Source: Neurospora intermedia
Taxonomy: Eukaryota; Ascomycota; Sordariomycetes; Sordariales; Sordariaceae
Assembly: GCA_037102815.1 (NCBI GenBank)
Contig: BTPP01000004.1
Span: 2,418,001 to 2,482,000 of the forward strand
Direction: 5' to 3'
Length of the DNA stretch: 64,000 bases
Part shown: positions 23,701-37,952 of the stretch, in pieces
Numbering within the stretch: position 1 is the first letter of the stretch
How the letters are laid out: the number at the start of each line of letters is the position of its first letter
The notes under the pieces: generated by a model
Told to the model about the DNA's origin: nothing
Databases searched by the model: none
The model's input: only the letters and a program-made list of their open reading frames with translations
Program-made: the position numbers and the translations under genes

Positions 23701-26700
23701 AGATCTGCCCTCTGCCCGGCACTCAAAGAGGGAGAGAGCGATGGTTTGTTTCCCAAATTTCTACCGTACTTATGATATGTACCCTGTAAGCTTGTGTCTA
23801 GGATTACACTGTGCTGGACTGTCAGGCGGCATTGTGTCGATACTAGATTCACCCCTAACCCGGCCTGAGCCAACTGAACATCCACGCTCCCTGTTCATGC
23901 TGCACATCGCGCGTTGTGCGGCCAGGCACTGGACATCAGGAAGCCAAGATAGCACATCCGCGGTTTGGTAAGGAAAGCCCCTTACATCTCGTTCAAAATA
24001 ACTATCTCAGTTCAGCAAGCTACTAAAGCATTGCTGGGCTACCAACTCCCTACCTATGTATAGATGAGAACTGAAGGGTATCGACGACAGGTCCACTGCC
24101 ACATCATACATGACTCGGAGTAGGTACATTACAAGTTGAACTGTACCTAGAAGTCTTTCACTTCAGCAAAAGTCCTCGTCAATTTCATGTCTCACCCTGT
24201 TCAGCTCGTCCAATCACCCAACTTGCCCGATCATTGGGAGGAATACCCGTCCCAAAAGAGCAGAACAGTCTCAAGTGGGCCGTTGAAACCAACCATCGGA
24301 ATGACGAGATCGCCAAGGAAGGAAACCCTACTGTATTTCCGCTAGCTTTCTTGCTTCCCCAGACTTTTGGAACAGTAAGCTACCTACCGTTTGGTCTGTC
24401 CCGGGCTTTTCCACTTGTCACATCTCCTCCTCTGACTTTCCAGTACCCAATCTGGACCTGGCTCAAGAACGGAGAGAAAATGAGCTGAGCGGAGCTTCGT
24501 GGATGGACCCAGCGAGTGACGGAGCGGAGTTTCTAGCAGGCTCTCTCGGGTTCAGACTACACTCCCAACTTAGCGTATGCTAACTCGATGAAAGTCATTT
24601 TTCCCCCTTGCAAGAAGACCCAGTGTTGGGGATTTGGGGTTCCGATGCCCCAATTCGAGACCATTCGGGATTTGAGCCGCAAGACATGCATGCCAAACTC
24701 AAACTTGTCCAAGAGGAAAGAGTGGGGGATTAAAAAAAAGGCAGAGCTCATGACAACATGAGGGAAAGCCCCATCTTACCTGTTGATACCTAACAAGACG
24801 ACATTGATAGCCGACATCCAACCATTTCTCAACATTGCAAAAAGTGGGCTTTCTTGTTGAAGGAGACCCTGATACAGTAGAAACCCCTGTTGATACAAAG
24901 CAAATCCCCCTCTTTTGCAAAGGATTTCGACTGCCAGGGGTCTGATTTTGGTAGCAGGGCATATGTACTTATACCTGTATACCGGGGGGTCTAGTCGCTT
25001 CATCAGACCTACACTACTTTAAGGCTTCGCGGTGGTCGTTCAGTGGCAAAAACACCTCTGCCTGTTGGCCCATCAGGCTAAGGCACAGATCATCAGGACA
25101 GGCAGGGCAAAGGGTGGATAAGTAGGTTGGGCAAGTTGGACGATATCCAACTGGCTCGCATGGAGGTGAGGTAAGGCTACAGTGGGACCGATTGACAATC
25201 CCCAGTCACGGTTATTTGTTTATTTATGTTTTTTTTTTCGTTGAATTTCTCCGTGTCTCATTCTGAAGAGGCTTTAAGGTTTTGTTGGGCCATCGGAAGG
25301 AGTACATTGAAGTTTACTATCCATGCCTTCACTCCAATATGGTTCGCCTTTTCGGATGATACCTACCTTCTATCTACCTATGTAGTTCATCCGCTGACCC
25401 ATAGAATACGTACTATTTTCGAGATTGTCCGTCACCTGCCTTCGAACTAGATGCCGCCCAACGTCACCTGCATTCGACGTAAGGGACGCGCTATCAGCCA
25501 GGCCTCGAAACTGTCTAGAACACACCCATGAGCACACAAGGCGAGAACGGGCTACAGTGTCCGTGACATTTCTTCTCCCGAAAGATACTCACACACTACA
25601 AGATCCAAAGAAAGAAAGGCATGTGCCACGGATTGTGCTCTGTAACCCTTTGAAAAAGCGGCACAGTAATTGCAAAAAAGCAGGTCACCAGCAGCATAAA
25701 TGTACAATATATGTAACCATGTATCAATTGCGAAACAGCTGGGGACGTGGTTTCTCTTCTGCGACGTTCCTCGCTCGCGTGGAACGATCCACGAAATGAC
25801 GTTAAATCGCGGAAACCGACGGGACAGCTGAGCAAGTACATGGTTGAACTTCCCTAGCAAGGATCCAAGAAAGGCAGACACACGGCAAGTGGAGGCCCAG
25901 TTCCCACCCGATCCCTCCGGTCCCGGCCGGGGAAATGGCCGGCTTTGTAGAGACACTTCTGACAGTCTGACTTCGTCCTTGGATTCAGTGTTTTGACGGC
26001 GAAGTCTCCCGTGGGTAATGTGTGTTGAGATATTCCGTCAATGATGGGGCACTGGAGTTCCTGACGGACCGGTGGGTAGTGGAAGCCTTGTTCGGCAGAC
26101 GATGGTTCCGTTCTAATGAAAACATGTGAGGAGATCAGCGGCTTAGGTGCCGGCTGCTTGGTATGATCGGGATCGGATTTAGGTGCAAGAAAAAAAAAAG
26201 GACTTCGGAGTTGGCTTTTGCGATCCTCTGCTACTTCCCCGTTTATAGTTTGTTGAGTTTGTTAGGTCGATCGGGGTCAGTACAGAATTCGCAACGTCTT
26301 AATGATCGGTGTTCACACCTATCCGTTCAAGGAGGAGCATTCCATTCCAGGCACATGGATACGGACCTTGACAAGACTTCGTCCTCTACTTCTGTGCGCC
26401 TCACCAATCAACGCTGGAAGTGAGAAGGACTTCCTCTTTACCCCGCACGTTTACGGTGGAACAGTTGATGGTGTTCATCAAATTCGGCTTCAGGCATCAA
26501 TTACTATTTAAAGAAGACTTTTTTAAGAATAAAAATAAAATAAAAATCCGTGAGTTGGCTCGACCGCGTTGGAGGAGGAAACGCAAGTTGAACTTCTAAC
26601 TCCAGGTCACTGATGGGGCCTTTGTGGACAGGACGGTACCAGCACGGGATGCGTGACAAACTTGCAGTTCATTATCTGATAACAAAAGCTTAAGATCGAG

Positions 26701-27938
26701 AAGTATTTGTGGTCGGCTTGTACCTGCATCAACACCAGCGCAGCAGGGGTCTAGACTTATACATTGATATTCTCGCGCCCCGGGCCGTTGCTGGATGCAT
26801 AACGGGAGGTGTAGGCATGGTATATAGTATTGGCCTGGACAAGCCCGCAAGCGTCCTCTCAAAAGAACGAAGTTGAACGGAGCACGGAGAGAGGAAGAGG
26901 GGTAATATAAAAGGAAATCCATGGAACTTGTGCTTTCGCAACGGTCGACGGGAACCGGGAGGTGCCGAAGCCATCATGTAGTCTAGTGTAGTGTATATAC
27001 TTTACTTGATCGACATGACCAACCCGAGGCGGACCACTGTTCGGATCTGCGGTACCCTGACAGCCAGACATGAAGATTGAGGCCTCGATGTTGGAAACTC
27101 ATTTGTAGTGAAGTCGAGTAGTGATGCTTGTAAAGGATAGCTACATCTACCGAATGGCGTGGCGTTGCTGGCCGTACCTCCTATGTATTCGTACGAGCAA
27201 CACGCGAAATGCCTGTGGCAGTCTAGCAGAGAGGAAATGGGCTTGACCGGACCAAGCTTTGACGATAATAACATAGAGTACCTACGCAGTTTGTGGTCCC
27301 GGCGTAACTTTCTCGGACACGTCCGCTCATGCCGTATGTGATGCCTAGGAGGTATCCTTGAAATCGGCTGAAGGTTGTCTGGGAGCTGGCAGAAAGAAAA
27401 TGCAAGGCTCGCTGGTAGCAGTCTACCAAGCCCGCGGGACAGAACAACTAGTAATTCCGCTGCTGAATGTAGTTGATGTCACTCCAAGGAGGCCTCTGGC
27501 ACTCTAATGAGAAAGTTTGGAGATGAATAAGATGGATTGGTTACGTGTGGCATTGACAATGTCATGGGATGCATGTGTTAACGTGAAAAATCAACAACCC
27601 CGCAATAAAGTCCCCTACATGTACACAAGCAATTGGATGTTCCCGGTGGATGTGCGCCGTCTTCAATCGGATCAGCGTTGCCTCCCTGAAACTCGTTAAC
27701 CTGACCGCGACATAACAAACAAGATTTTTTTTTTTTTTCTCGTCAAGAACCAACCTTACTTCACGTTACTTACTATTATCCTTTTGTTGTCCAAGGACTC
27801 CTGTTGGCCTGTTGCTGCTGCTGCTCTTGTTGGACGTTGAACCTACCAGTCGTGCTTACGTACCTTTACCCACCTACCTACCACTCGCCCTTTTATCTTT
27901 CACTTGGTTACCAGTCGTTCCCGTCGCGCGGACTCGAA

Positions 27939-28603
27939 ATGTCATCGGAAGTCTTCCGCAGAGTGGGCCGCGGAGGTGCGGGCAATTGGTATAGTAAAAA
28001 GGACATTGAAGATGCCGAAAAGGCGGCTGCTGTGAGTGTACCCATCCATTGCACACACGGAATCGAACAAACACTTCTCCTTTGATTCGCCTGTGCCTCG
28101 GCTGTCTTTTCGTTTCGTTCGCCATTCTCAAACCAAACTCACAGGATCTCGAAGCGCAAAAGAAGTCTTCTTCCGGTTCTACCTCGCCAACAACCCTCGA
28201 GCGCTCCATCACCGCACAAACCAGTCTCAGCAGCTCGCGAGCCGGTGGTCGCGGCGGCGCCGGCAACTTCTACGACGCCTCGGCAACCGACGCGGCCGCC
28301 GCCCAACAGCAGGAGGAGGAGAAGGAGGCCGAGCTCGAGGAGCTGACGCGCGTCGTGACGGCGAGCATCCAGCGGCCGAACATCTCCGGCCGGCTGAGCG
28401 GGCGTGGCGGCGCGGGCAACTACAGCGATAACGCGGCGCGAAGCGCCCAGAATCGGCTGGACCCAGAGCAGCAGCGCAAGATGATAGAGGATCTTAACGC
28501 GAGGGTGTTGCAGGATGTGGAGGCCGGGTTGGCAATGCCGAGACCGGCGTATCATGCCAAGTTTGAGCTAAAGCATGAGAGGTTGGTGTCTGCTGAGCCT
28601 TGA
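27939..28603 (+). CDS. GRGGAGN-repeat protein (DUF3602, Par32-type)
   Basis: Two exons, 27,939-28,031 and 28,145-28,603, give 183 residues; the intron has GTGAGT and CACAG borders. Three copies of the motif G-R-G-G-A-G-N followed by an aromatic or Ser are spread along the protein: GRGGAGNWY near residue 11, GRGGAGNFY near 55 and GRGGAGNYS near 108. Between them are Ser/Ala and Gln/Glu-rich linkers (AAQQQEEEKEAELEEL). This spacing is the hallmark of DUF3602, which includes budding-yeast Par32, a TORC1-responsive phosphoprotein that acts on ammonium transporters. Conservation of that role here is inference. The protein is predicted soluble and largely disordered. The ATG is the first in frame with the conserved first motif. 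Confidence 0.8.
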
Positions 28604-29578
28604 GACATACCTTTGATGATGAGAGTCTGCGTAAAAAAGGTGGATGAAGGGATATGTGTCATGAGATGGGTGGTAATGGTTCTGGTTCTGTTTACGGTTC
28701 GTTTGATTGATCAAAAGGGAGTTTGGGAAGGAGATGGAAAACGATGTACAAGCAAACCCATGCACATCGCTACAATCGGGAAGCAGGAGGAACCGGTTGA
28801 TATGCTGTGTCATGGGCAATGATACCCCCTTTAGTCTCCTCAAGCAGGCAAGTTTTGAGTGGGCTCTGGACTACGACACCGTCAAACCGACGGGAAGAAG
28901 CAGGCCTGTATACCGATAGCACTGAAATTGCGATGGAGGCCTTGTTGACGACGTTCATGTTTGTTTATCATTCTCGGATCTTGATCATTCGTTAGGTGGA
29001 GTTGACGCAAAGCATTCACTTCCACGGGAGCGGCATCAATCTCGACATTGACGTGCGGGCAGTCCGCACAAGCCATCGGCTCAGGATACGAATTGTGTAA
29101 GCTGATCGAGCGATAGTTGACAACATGTAGCAGGTGTGAGCGGATGGCGACGACAGTGATGATAGTCCATGATGTGTGTAACGAAGCGTTGTCCATGCGC
29201 TAAGCGAGTCCGAGCCTCTGTTAGTAGCATATTCTCTTCCCAACGCTTGGCAGCGCTCAAGGTGCCCGCCATTGCCTGCCGTAAAATGCGCGGCAAAGCC
29301 GATAACGCCCGCCATAAAGGGCTGATACGTTGCCGCTGCCGGCAAAAAAGTTCGCTTCAACAACGGACAAACCTCGCCGTCCCGTCCTCGCATCACCGAA
29401 CTCCATCCATCCCATTCTACCCGTGTATCCGTACATACGCCGGCCCGCCCAAGATCAACCCACTTGCACTCGATCACTGACGACAGCCTCAACTGAGCCT
29501 CAGTCCCCGGACGACGTCAACAACATCAACCGACTCCCATAAACCCAATACAACCCAAACACAACCCGCACAATCACA
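28604..29578. other. Intergenic
   Basis: 3' region of the DUF3602 gene and promoter/5' UTR of PAM18. The last about 170 bp before the PAM18 ATG are C/A-rich with few G, typical of a fungal leader. No other gene is seen. Confidence 0.5.
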
Positions 29579-30373
29579 ATGTCGTCAGCAGTAGCTATTG
29601 GCGCCGGCGTCGCCGTCGCCGCTTTCCTGGTGAGTCCTACTCTCATCGCTCGCGAATGGATCCCGAACCAGCAGGCATCACACTTGAATCACTGTCTCTA
29701 CCCTCAATCAACAATAAAAAAGCCACTGGAAATAGATGTCATGCCTGAGCCACGTCGTTCTTTATCATGGAAGAGGAAAGAATAAGAATTAGCTAACCTT
29801 CCTACCAACAATAATAGGGCCGCGCAGGTCTCGTAGCATGGCGCCGCTCGCGCGGCGGCGTTGGCGCCCTCGGCAAGGCTTTCTACAAGGGTGGTTTCGA
29901 GCCGCGGATGAACAAGAAGGAGGCTTCGTTGATTCTCTCGCTCAAGTATGTCTTGTTCAGTTCGCCTTGTCGTTGTCTGTTGTCGCTCCTGTGTCGTTGC
30001 TCCCATCCATTCCATGCCTCTTTCTTCCCTTTCTTGCTTCGTCCCTCATAGCCTGCCTGCCTGCCTACCTGCCCGGCCATGAACCTCCTTGTCTCATACA
30101 TTCATCCATCCGTTGCTCCCTCCTACCCATCATCATACACACCCGCATCTACACAGCTTTCCACGTTCCTCTCGGAGTCAGCCCCCATGAATCGAAAGGG
30201 AACCAGTAACTAACACTCACCCTGCAACAAACAGTGAGCGCACCATCACCAAGGACAAAGTGCGCAAGGCCCACCGCACCCTCATGCTCCTCAACCACCC
30301 CGATCGCGGCGGCAGCCCGTATCTGGCCACCAAGGTCAACGAGGCTAAGGAGTTCCTTGAGAAGAGCGTCTAA
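29579..30373 (+). CDS. PAM18: Mitochondrial import motor subunit PAM18/TIM14 (J-protein)
   Basis: Three exons: 29,579-29,629, 29,818-29,945 and 30,235-30,373, giving 105 residues, the normal size. Residues 1-20 are a hydrophobic anchor ([14 protein letters not shown]). Then comes the family signature [20 protein letters not shown] and a J domain with [20 protein letters not shown], including the HPD tripeptide at about residue 82. The protein sits in the inner mitochondrial membrane at the TIM23 channel and stimulates the ATPase of mitochondrial Hsp70, driving matrix import; its partner is PAM16. Exon joins are unambiguous because the sequence is so conserved. The second intron (289 bp) is long for this window. 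It converges with the QIP-like gene. Confidence 0.95.
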
Positions 30374-31461
30374 GTTCCATTTTGATTGATTTCCTCGACC
30401 GATCAATCTGCTTGGTCCAATCCGTCTCGATGCAGGGCAACACCATGCGAGGCGATTACTTCGATCGATCTCGACGATGGAACTGTGAGAGGCGAGTTTA
30501 GAGTCTCTTGGAGGTCTTACACAAACGAACAATACAGAATGACATCCTTACACCACTCTCCAACTCCAGCTCGAGTTTGTCTGTTACGACGATACCAGTG
30601 TCGCCTCAGTGGGCTGAGTGGTTCGGGTATACAGCTCCGGCTACGGTAGTCGTCAAACACTGCTAGCAGAACACTGCAGCACTCGACCACAAGCAGCATC
30701 TCATCAAGCCTGAGCCACGAGACAAGACAGAGTTCGATCAGAAGCACCCACGTCATGATGATACGGCCTGCCACTACACATTGGCCTTGGACAAGCTCCT
30801 TACCCTATTCTTGTACAACAAAAACACACATATGGTTCTTCATAGCACTGGCGTTGACGGGTTTTTGGCTTTGCGGGTGGCTTGGATGGAAAAAAAGTAG
30901 GAGGCTTTTGTACGCTTTGCTCAACTTGAATAACATACCCATGTAAAAATTTCAGCACCAATACGATTATTGTCTTCTGTGCCACATGGACTGAATAGTT
31001 TAGCGGCTCTCCTTTTCACTGTATACACGCCGTAGACTAGATGCGCGTTACAACATTGCCAGATGCTGGTTTGATGCTCGCTTTGGCTGGAGTGCAGCCC
31101 TTTTCACCTTTTCTTGCCTGCTTTTGCCGCTTTGCCTTGCTTCAACTCCAGTCTATCGGCTAACTTTTTCCCAGGTACACCTGCGTACTGGGCAGTGGTG
31201 GTGGAAATATGGTAGTCTCATCGCCATTACAACTCCCAGTTTTCACACACTGTAGTCTCGACGACGGAGTTAGGGACGGTGCTCGCCGCCATCACCAAGC
31301 TTGGTTCGCCACCATCAGACAGCTCCCCAGTGCTGATCCAACCCTCATCGACGTCCTCCTTCGTCGCGGTGAATTCAGAGTAAGTAACGTAACCATCATT
31401 ACTAAAAGAAGCATGATTAAATTAGCACTTCGTCCGGCCTGTGGCCTTTCTTCTTGAGGAC
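30374..31461. other. Intergenic between convergent genes
   Basis: About 1.1 kb shared 3' region of PAM18 (+) and the QIP-like gene (-). The open frames seen are short and overlap on both strands. No terminator, repeat or RNA gene was recognised. Confidence 0.5.
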
Positions 31462-33283
<1,822 letters not shown>

Positions 33284-34841
33284 GGTGGCGAGCAATAGTT
33301 CGGTTAGGAGTGACTAAGAGATGAGTTAGCCTTAGCCATGAAGTCGACGCCGGCGATTTTAATCTTGGATCTGGTGACGTCTCTCGGGTGTGGTGATAGG
33401 GCCAGCAATATGAGGGGGCGGCTGATCTGGAGAGAGACGTTTTCGGCAAATGGGGATCTCAGCCTAGGCGTCTCTGCTATGATATTCCACTTACGTGTCG
33501 TAGGGTAGGATACAAAATGAAGGGAAGAAGAAAGCGGCGCTTGAATGAAGTGGGCTCGCGCGCAGTCGTAGGGCGGTCGTCGTTGCTGGGCGCAGGGCTT
33601 ACGCGGAAGCGATTGTGCGGGAGGAAATAAATATTTCGGAGAGGATGTGAGCGAGGGAAATATAAATATTCCTTAGGCAGACACAATGGAAGTGAATGGG
33701 AAGCCCTAGATAGTGACCAAACTTCTCATCCGAAAACCTATTTTGTTCAGATGGTCAGTTGATGAAAACGGATTTAGGCTCCTTCATTTTTCGATTGAAT
33801 GATGGTCTTGAGCAGTACTTACAACCAACGTGGAAGGTGCGAGTGAGCGGGCGCGTAAATGAGAGGCTCCCAACAGAACACAAGAAAAGGACGAAAATGG
33901 AAGGAGCGAGCACGGATAAGTAAACAAAATCGCAACTGCCCGTTGAGGTGGTGACGATTTGAGGTACGGTAAGTGATGAGGCCTACAGGTGCCCCACTGT
34001 TTGTAGAGTTCACAGAGGACGGACGGGAACAATAAGTGCTGGTGAATTAAAGGACCCCACTTGGCAAAGACGATGAATGGGCATTTTCTGTGAAAGGGAA
34101 AAGACGATTCCCTGGGCCGGCCTTTACAGACTGAATCACAAGTAAAACGACTGCTCGTGATCACATAAAAGGCATGCCATGCAAACGGTTGGATGAGTTG
34201 AAGTGTGTTAGTCGTTGTACTACTATGGATGGTCTGCCTAAATGCCGGTAGCAGAATTGGCACTGTGCATGCCAGACCGAACCCAAGTTCGTGGGGAGGA
34301 GGGAGTGACGAATAAGTAAACAAAGCATCACACATTAGATCGACCACCAGATGATATCGACCAAAAAAAGTGTTGTTTGTATACATTCGCTTGCACCGCC
34401 TTGAACAAGATAATGCTTGAAGGTCTTGACATTTGGCGGCCGTATTGATCGAATAAACAAGCCTGGAGCAGTAGATGAGGTGAACAGACGTTGGGCAGCA
34501 AAGCTGAGAAGCCCTATCATCTAGTCACAAATCTATCGTGCCACAACACATGACACTGTGTGTCTTGAGTTGCACTTGCTTCCGGAAAATCTATCCCTCA
34601 GTTCTCCCGTTCATCCGACTTCTTGCGCACTGAAGGGGTGCTTCCTTTGCCGCTCTTCGTCAGTGTCCTCTCCAGAACCTGTCAGCGACCTTCCCATAGA
34701 CTTGCTCTGCACGGTGTAGTCCTAGTAGACTCAGTAGGAATCCCAAGGCGTGGCTGCCTTCGACATTCTTGAATCCTTTCTAGCAACAAGCTGCGTGATA
34801 TTGCTCCCCTAATTCCGACCACCTGAACGCATTAGGACTAC
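33284..34841. other. Intergenic between QIP-like gene and Ku80
   Basis: Promoter of the QIP-like gene and 3' region of Ku80. A 200-codon minus-strand frame (33,784-34,386) was considered and rejected: it is Ser/Leu/Phe/His-rich with no motif, and other open frames overlap it. Nothing else was recognised. Confidence 0.5.
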
Positions 34842-37364
34842 TCACTTCAGAAACTAGTACAAAATGTTAGTTTAGTCTCAAATTTCTGAATGGTTGTTTC
34901 CAGGTTAGACACTCACAGCCTTTGCCTCGTTCTCACTAACTTCCGACACCTCAGATTCATCCTGTGTGATCAACCCCAAGCGCCCTCCGACAATCCATCG
35001 GAACCACATCTCCCTTCGATCCCCATTCAAGTTGCCCGAGAGCAGGCTCTCTTTGAATTTTGTAATGTACTTGTTGTAAAGCGTCGGAACTTCCATGTTT
35101 ATTAGCTCCTCCCTCATCACCCGGAGGTTCTCGGCAGCTCTCGGGTACAGCACATCCGCAAAGCTGTCGCTGACAAGCTTGCAAATGATATCGCCCATCT
35201 GCTTGGCGGCAGTTTCGATGGTCTCGTCGTCTTCGGCTGTTTCCAGAATTTGTTTGAATTCGGGAATCGCGTTTTCCGTGGATATAATGAGCGTCTTCTT
35301 CGTTCGCGGTCGAGTCTCTCCGAGAAGGGCATCGATGTCCAGCCCGGATAGAGGTTTGACGGTGTCTTTCCGGCCGCGTTTGCCTTGTACTTTTGGGGGG
35401 ACTTGATGGAGGTGTGAGAGGGAGTGTTACACTGAAAGGGAATACAGGTGCCAACTTACCTTTCTTGACTTCTGCTGCCTTTATCAATCCGTCGATCTCT
35501 GTCTTGGCTTTCGCTATCAGTGGTTCAGGCGGATGCGTGAAGCGTGTGAGGATTTCGGCTAGGGGTGGTAAAGGAGCATCAGGGTTCACTGCGCGATTAC
35601 GGATCGCTTGGTTCATGTGGTGGATGACGGGGTTATACAGGTCATCAATGGGCGCGTATTCCGCAGGGTGTCTGCCGTTCCGTTAGCATTGGTCCAAAGT
35701 CAAATTCTAGGGGAAACTTTACCCATCGTCATCCTGCCCATATTCAGTCAAGTCCATTGCATCGACGTAGTCGCTCATCGCCTGCTGTAAATCATTGTTG
35801 GGAAGAAGGCGATGTTCCGTGAGTACGTTCCCCGTGATAGTCAACACCTTGTCCAACGGAGGGAACTGATAACTCCTGACGTCCTCCGCAAACGGCAGCG
35901 GGATATCGTACAAGCACTCAATGTCGTCTTCGATAGCCGGATTTGGCTTGAGAAGAAGGATTTGGGGTGGCGCGTTATCTTTGTTGACATATCTGGCCAC
36001 AGCGTAGGACTCAAGCTCATGTAGAGCATGAATAAGAGCCGACAGACCGAGCTCTGCTTCCTCGTTCACCTTCTGAGCAACAATGAGGCCTGTCTCTCCC
36101 ATGTTCAAGAATGGCTCATACTATGGGTATTTTCGTTAGCGCTCGTTGGCACATGTCAACAAACCAAACTACAACTTACGCTGCTCATGGGAACGAAGCC
36201 GATGATTGTGAAACTCTTCGTTGTCTCGTATTTCAGGTAGTCCTCCTCGCTCTTACCAAAGGGGACTACGGTCCTGCCATACTGATATGCCTTGGCAAGG
36301 TCCTCCATGTCGACGTCTTTCTTCCCTCCTGCTGCCTTGGAGTCCTCGATTCTGTATGTGCGCAGTTGCTTGACTGGCTGAAACCCCACACCATTAAATG
36401 GTACGCCGTCGTCTTCGTTCCAAACCTGCGTCTGAGGCGGTCCGTTAGGGTTGACCACATTGCTCGCTGACGGGGGTGCTGCTCTCTTGGTCTTGAAGTA
36501 GCGCTCAACCTGAATGCTCAGCGCGCTCGGGTATTTTTGGGGGTCTCCGAGCGTCAGAGGGCCATCATATGCCTTGAAAGGCCTGACGGATTTGATTCTG
36601 GGAGTGGCAAGCTCTTCCACTGCTTGTGCCATGGTGCCGAATGCGCCGCTCTCACAGTGGTCTACCAGCGTTTTGAGGATTTTCTCGTTTTGCGCCTGGG
36701 GAATTGTTAGCATGTTTAGTTATCGCCAAGGGGTGTTCGCCTCACCTTGTGGCGTGGCTTATCCTCCTCCTTGAAGCCATATTCGGCATCGTCAAAATCC
36801 ACACCGCTACCTGATGGTCAACTATCAAGCACTCGCAATAGAAGCTCTCTCGTGGAAGGCGAACACTCACAGTACGATAAGCTCTATTCCCACGTCATTG
36901 AGCATGTTCGCTACCTCTTCAGACTGATCATCATCAATAGGCGACTCCCCGTTTGTTACGACGATAATCTTCCGCTTGTACTTCAACTTCTTCGTAAAGG
37001 TTTGGATCATTCTGAGGGCAACCACGATTGCCGAAATAGCGTCTGCGCTGGAGGTGCTGGATGACTCAATCTTGCTCTTCAGTGCTCTTAGAGAAGTCAT
37101 AGTCATGGGCCCAAGCTCCTGGAGGACCGATATGTTCTCGTAACCCTGATACTCTTCCCTGTTTTCGTTATTGTTGGTCTCATCGGTGTTGAGGCCCACG
37201 ACACCCACGTTCCAGGTCTTGCGGCTGGCTGCCACAGTAGTTGTAATCTTGTCCCAGATGTAGCGCATGCCAAAGTCGAGATCGGATTCATTACGTCCAT
37301 TGTGACAGTCGGCCATGGACTCACCCAGGTCGACGACATAAACTGTGGCTTCCTTGTCCGCCAT
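34842..37364 (-). CDS. KU80: Ku80 subunit of the Ku heterodimer (NHEJ)
   Basis: Seven exons: 37,364-36,871, 36,806-36,746, 36,695-36,180, 36,120-35,723, 35,671-35,460, 35,389-34,917 and a 12-nt last exon 34,853-34,842, giving 721 residues, close to Neurospora MUS-52. Residues 1-200 form the von Willebrand A-like domain (ATVYVVDLGESMAD, IIVVTNGESPIDDD). The Ku core with TIIGFVPMSS, LLLKPNPA, YDIPLPFAEDVRSYQFPPL and the arm HPAEYAPIDDLYNPVIHHMNQAI follows. The C-terminal helical part contains YPRAAENLRVMREELINMEVPTLYNKYITKFK. With Ku70 it rings DNA ends, starts non-homologous end joining and protects telomeres. In exon 2 the acceptor must be AGGTAG/C, because the preceding CAG would create an immediate stop. 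Confidence 0.95.
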
Positions 37365-37952
37365 GGTGAGGGCAGGTGAGGACTGTTTGTGGAGTTGCAA
37401 TTGGCGACGATGATGGGATTTGGAATTCGAGTCAAAGGAGAAGACTGGAGTTTCCGAGGAAAATAATCTCTGGCATGACTCTGCTGTGGCCCGTTCGCTT
37501 TGCATTCATTCGCGGTGGATTTCTACCTCTAGGCAGCATCGCCAGGGTTGGAGACAGCCTGGGTCGGAGCAACCTAATTACACGCTGTAACGGGAACTGA
37601 ACTGGTGTTGGCGTTTAACATTGTGAATTACGTTACAATACACTGTGCACTTGCGCGAAGGCACATGCTTTCGCGTTATCCATGACATGCAACTCACCGT
37701 GATACTTCATTGGTCAACTGTGGTGACGTAGCTGCGCACCAATCTGGAAGCGACAGCCTCGCTCCGCTTTATGCATGCACTAATGCATTGCATAAGAGCA
37801 TGATGCGTGCAGTGGGGAGCTTATTTGGGTTGTTGTCGCCAACTTCATCCCTTGAACCTCATCCCCATATTCTTGAGGTTATCAAAACCTATCATAATAT
37901 ATATCTTTGCTCCTCCCTTGCCATCTGTATACGTGCGTATCCAACAGTCAAA
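37365..37952. promoter_or_regulatory. Divergent promoter between Ku80 and the DUF4149 gene
   Basis: 588 bp separate two start codons pointing apart, so both promoters must share this interval. It includes two ATGCAT-type hexamers near 37,772-37,790. No certain TATA box or factor site can be assigned by eye. Confidence 0.5.

Larger units (their letters stand above)
20114..27938. other. 7.8-kb gene-poor stretch
   Basis: No open frame here has codon regularity, domains or plausible splice chains. The first part is probably the long 5' UTR and promoter of the zinc-finger gene and has two long A runs (20,394-20,420 and 20,701-20,724). The longest frame (20,853-21,491 minus, 212 codons) is low complexity in all neighbouring frames and was not accepted. 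Base composition is normal, unlike the RIPed block, so it is not decayed repeat DNA. Non-coding RNAs or lost genes cannot be excluded by eye. Confidence 0.5.

Noticed and set aside
33784-34386. 200-codon minus-strand ORF upstream of the QIP-like gene
   Set aside because: Composition rich in Ser, Leu, Phe and His with no conserved block; no splice context.
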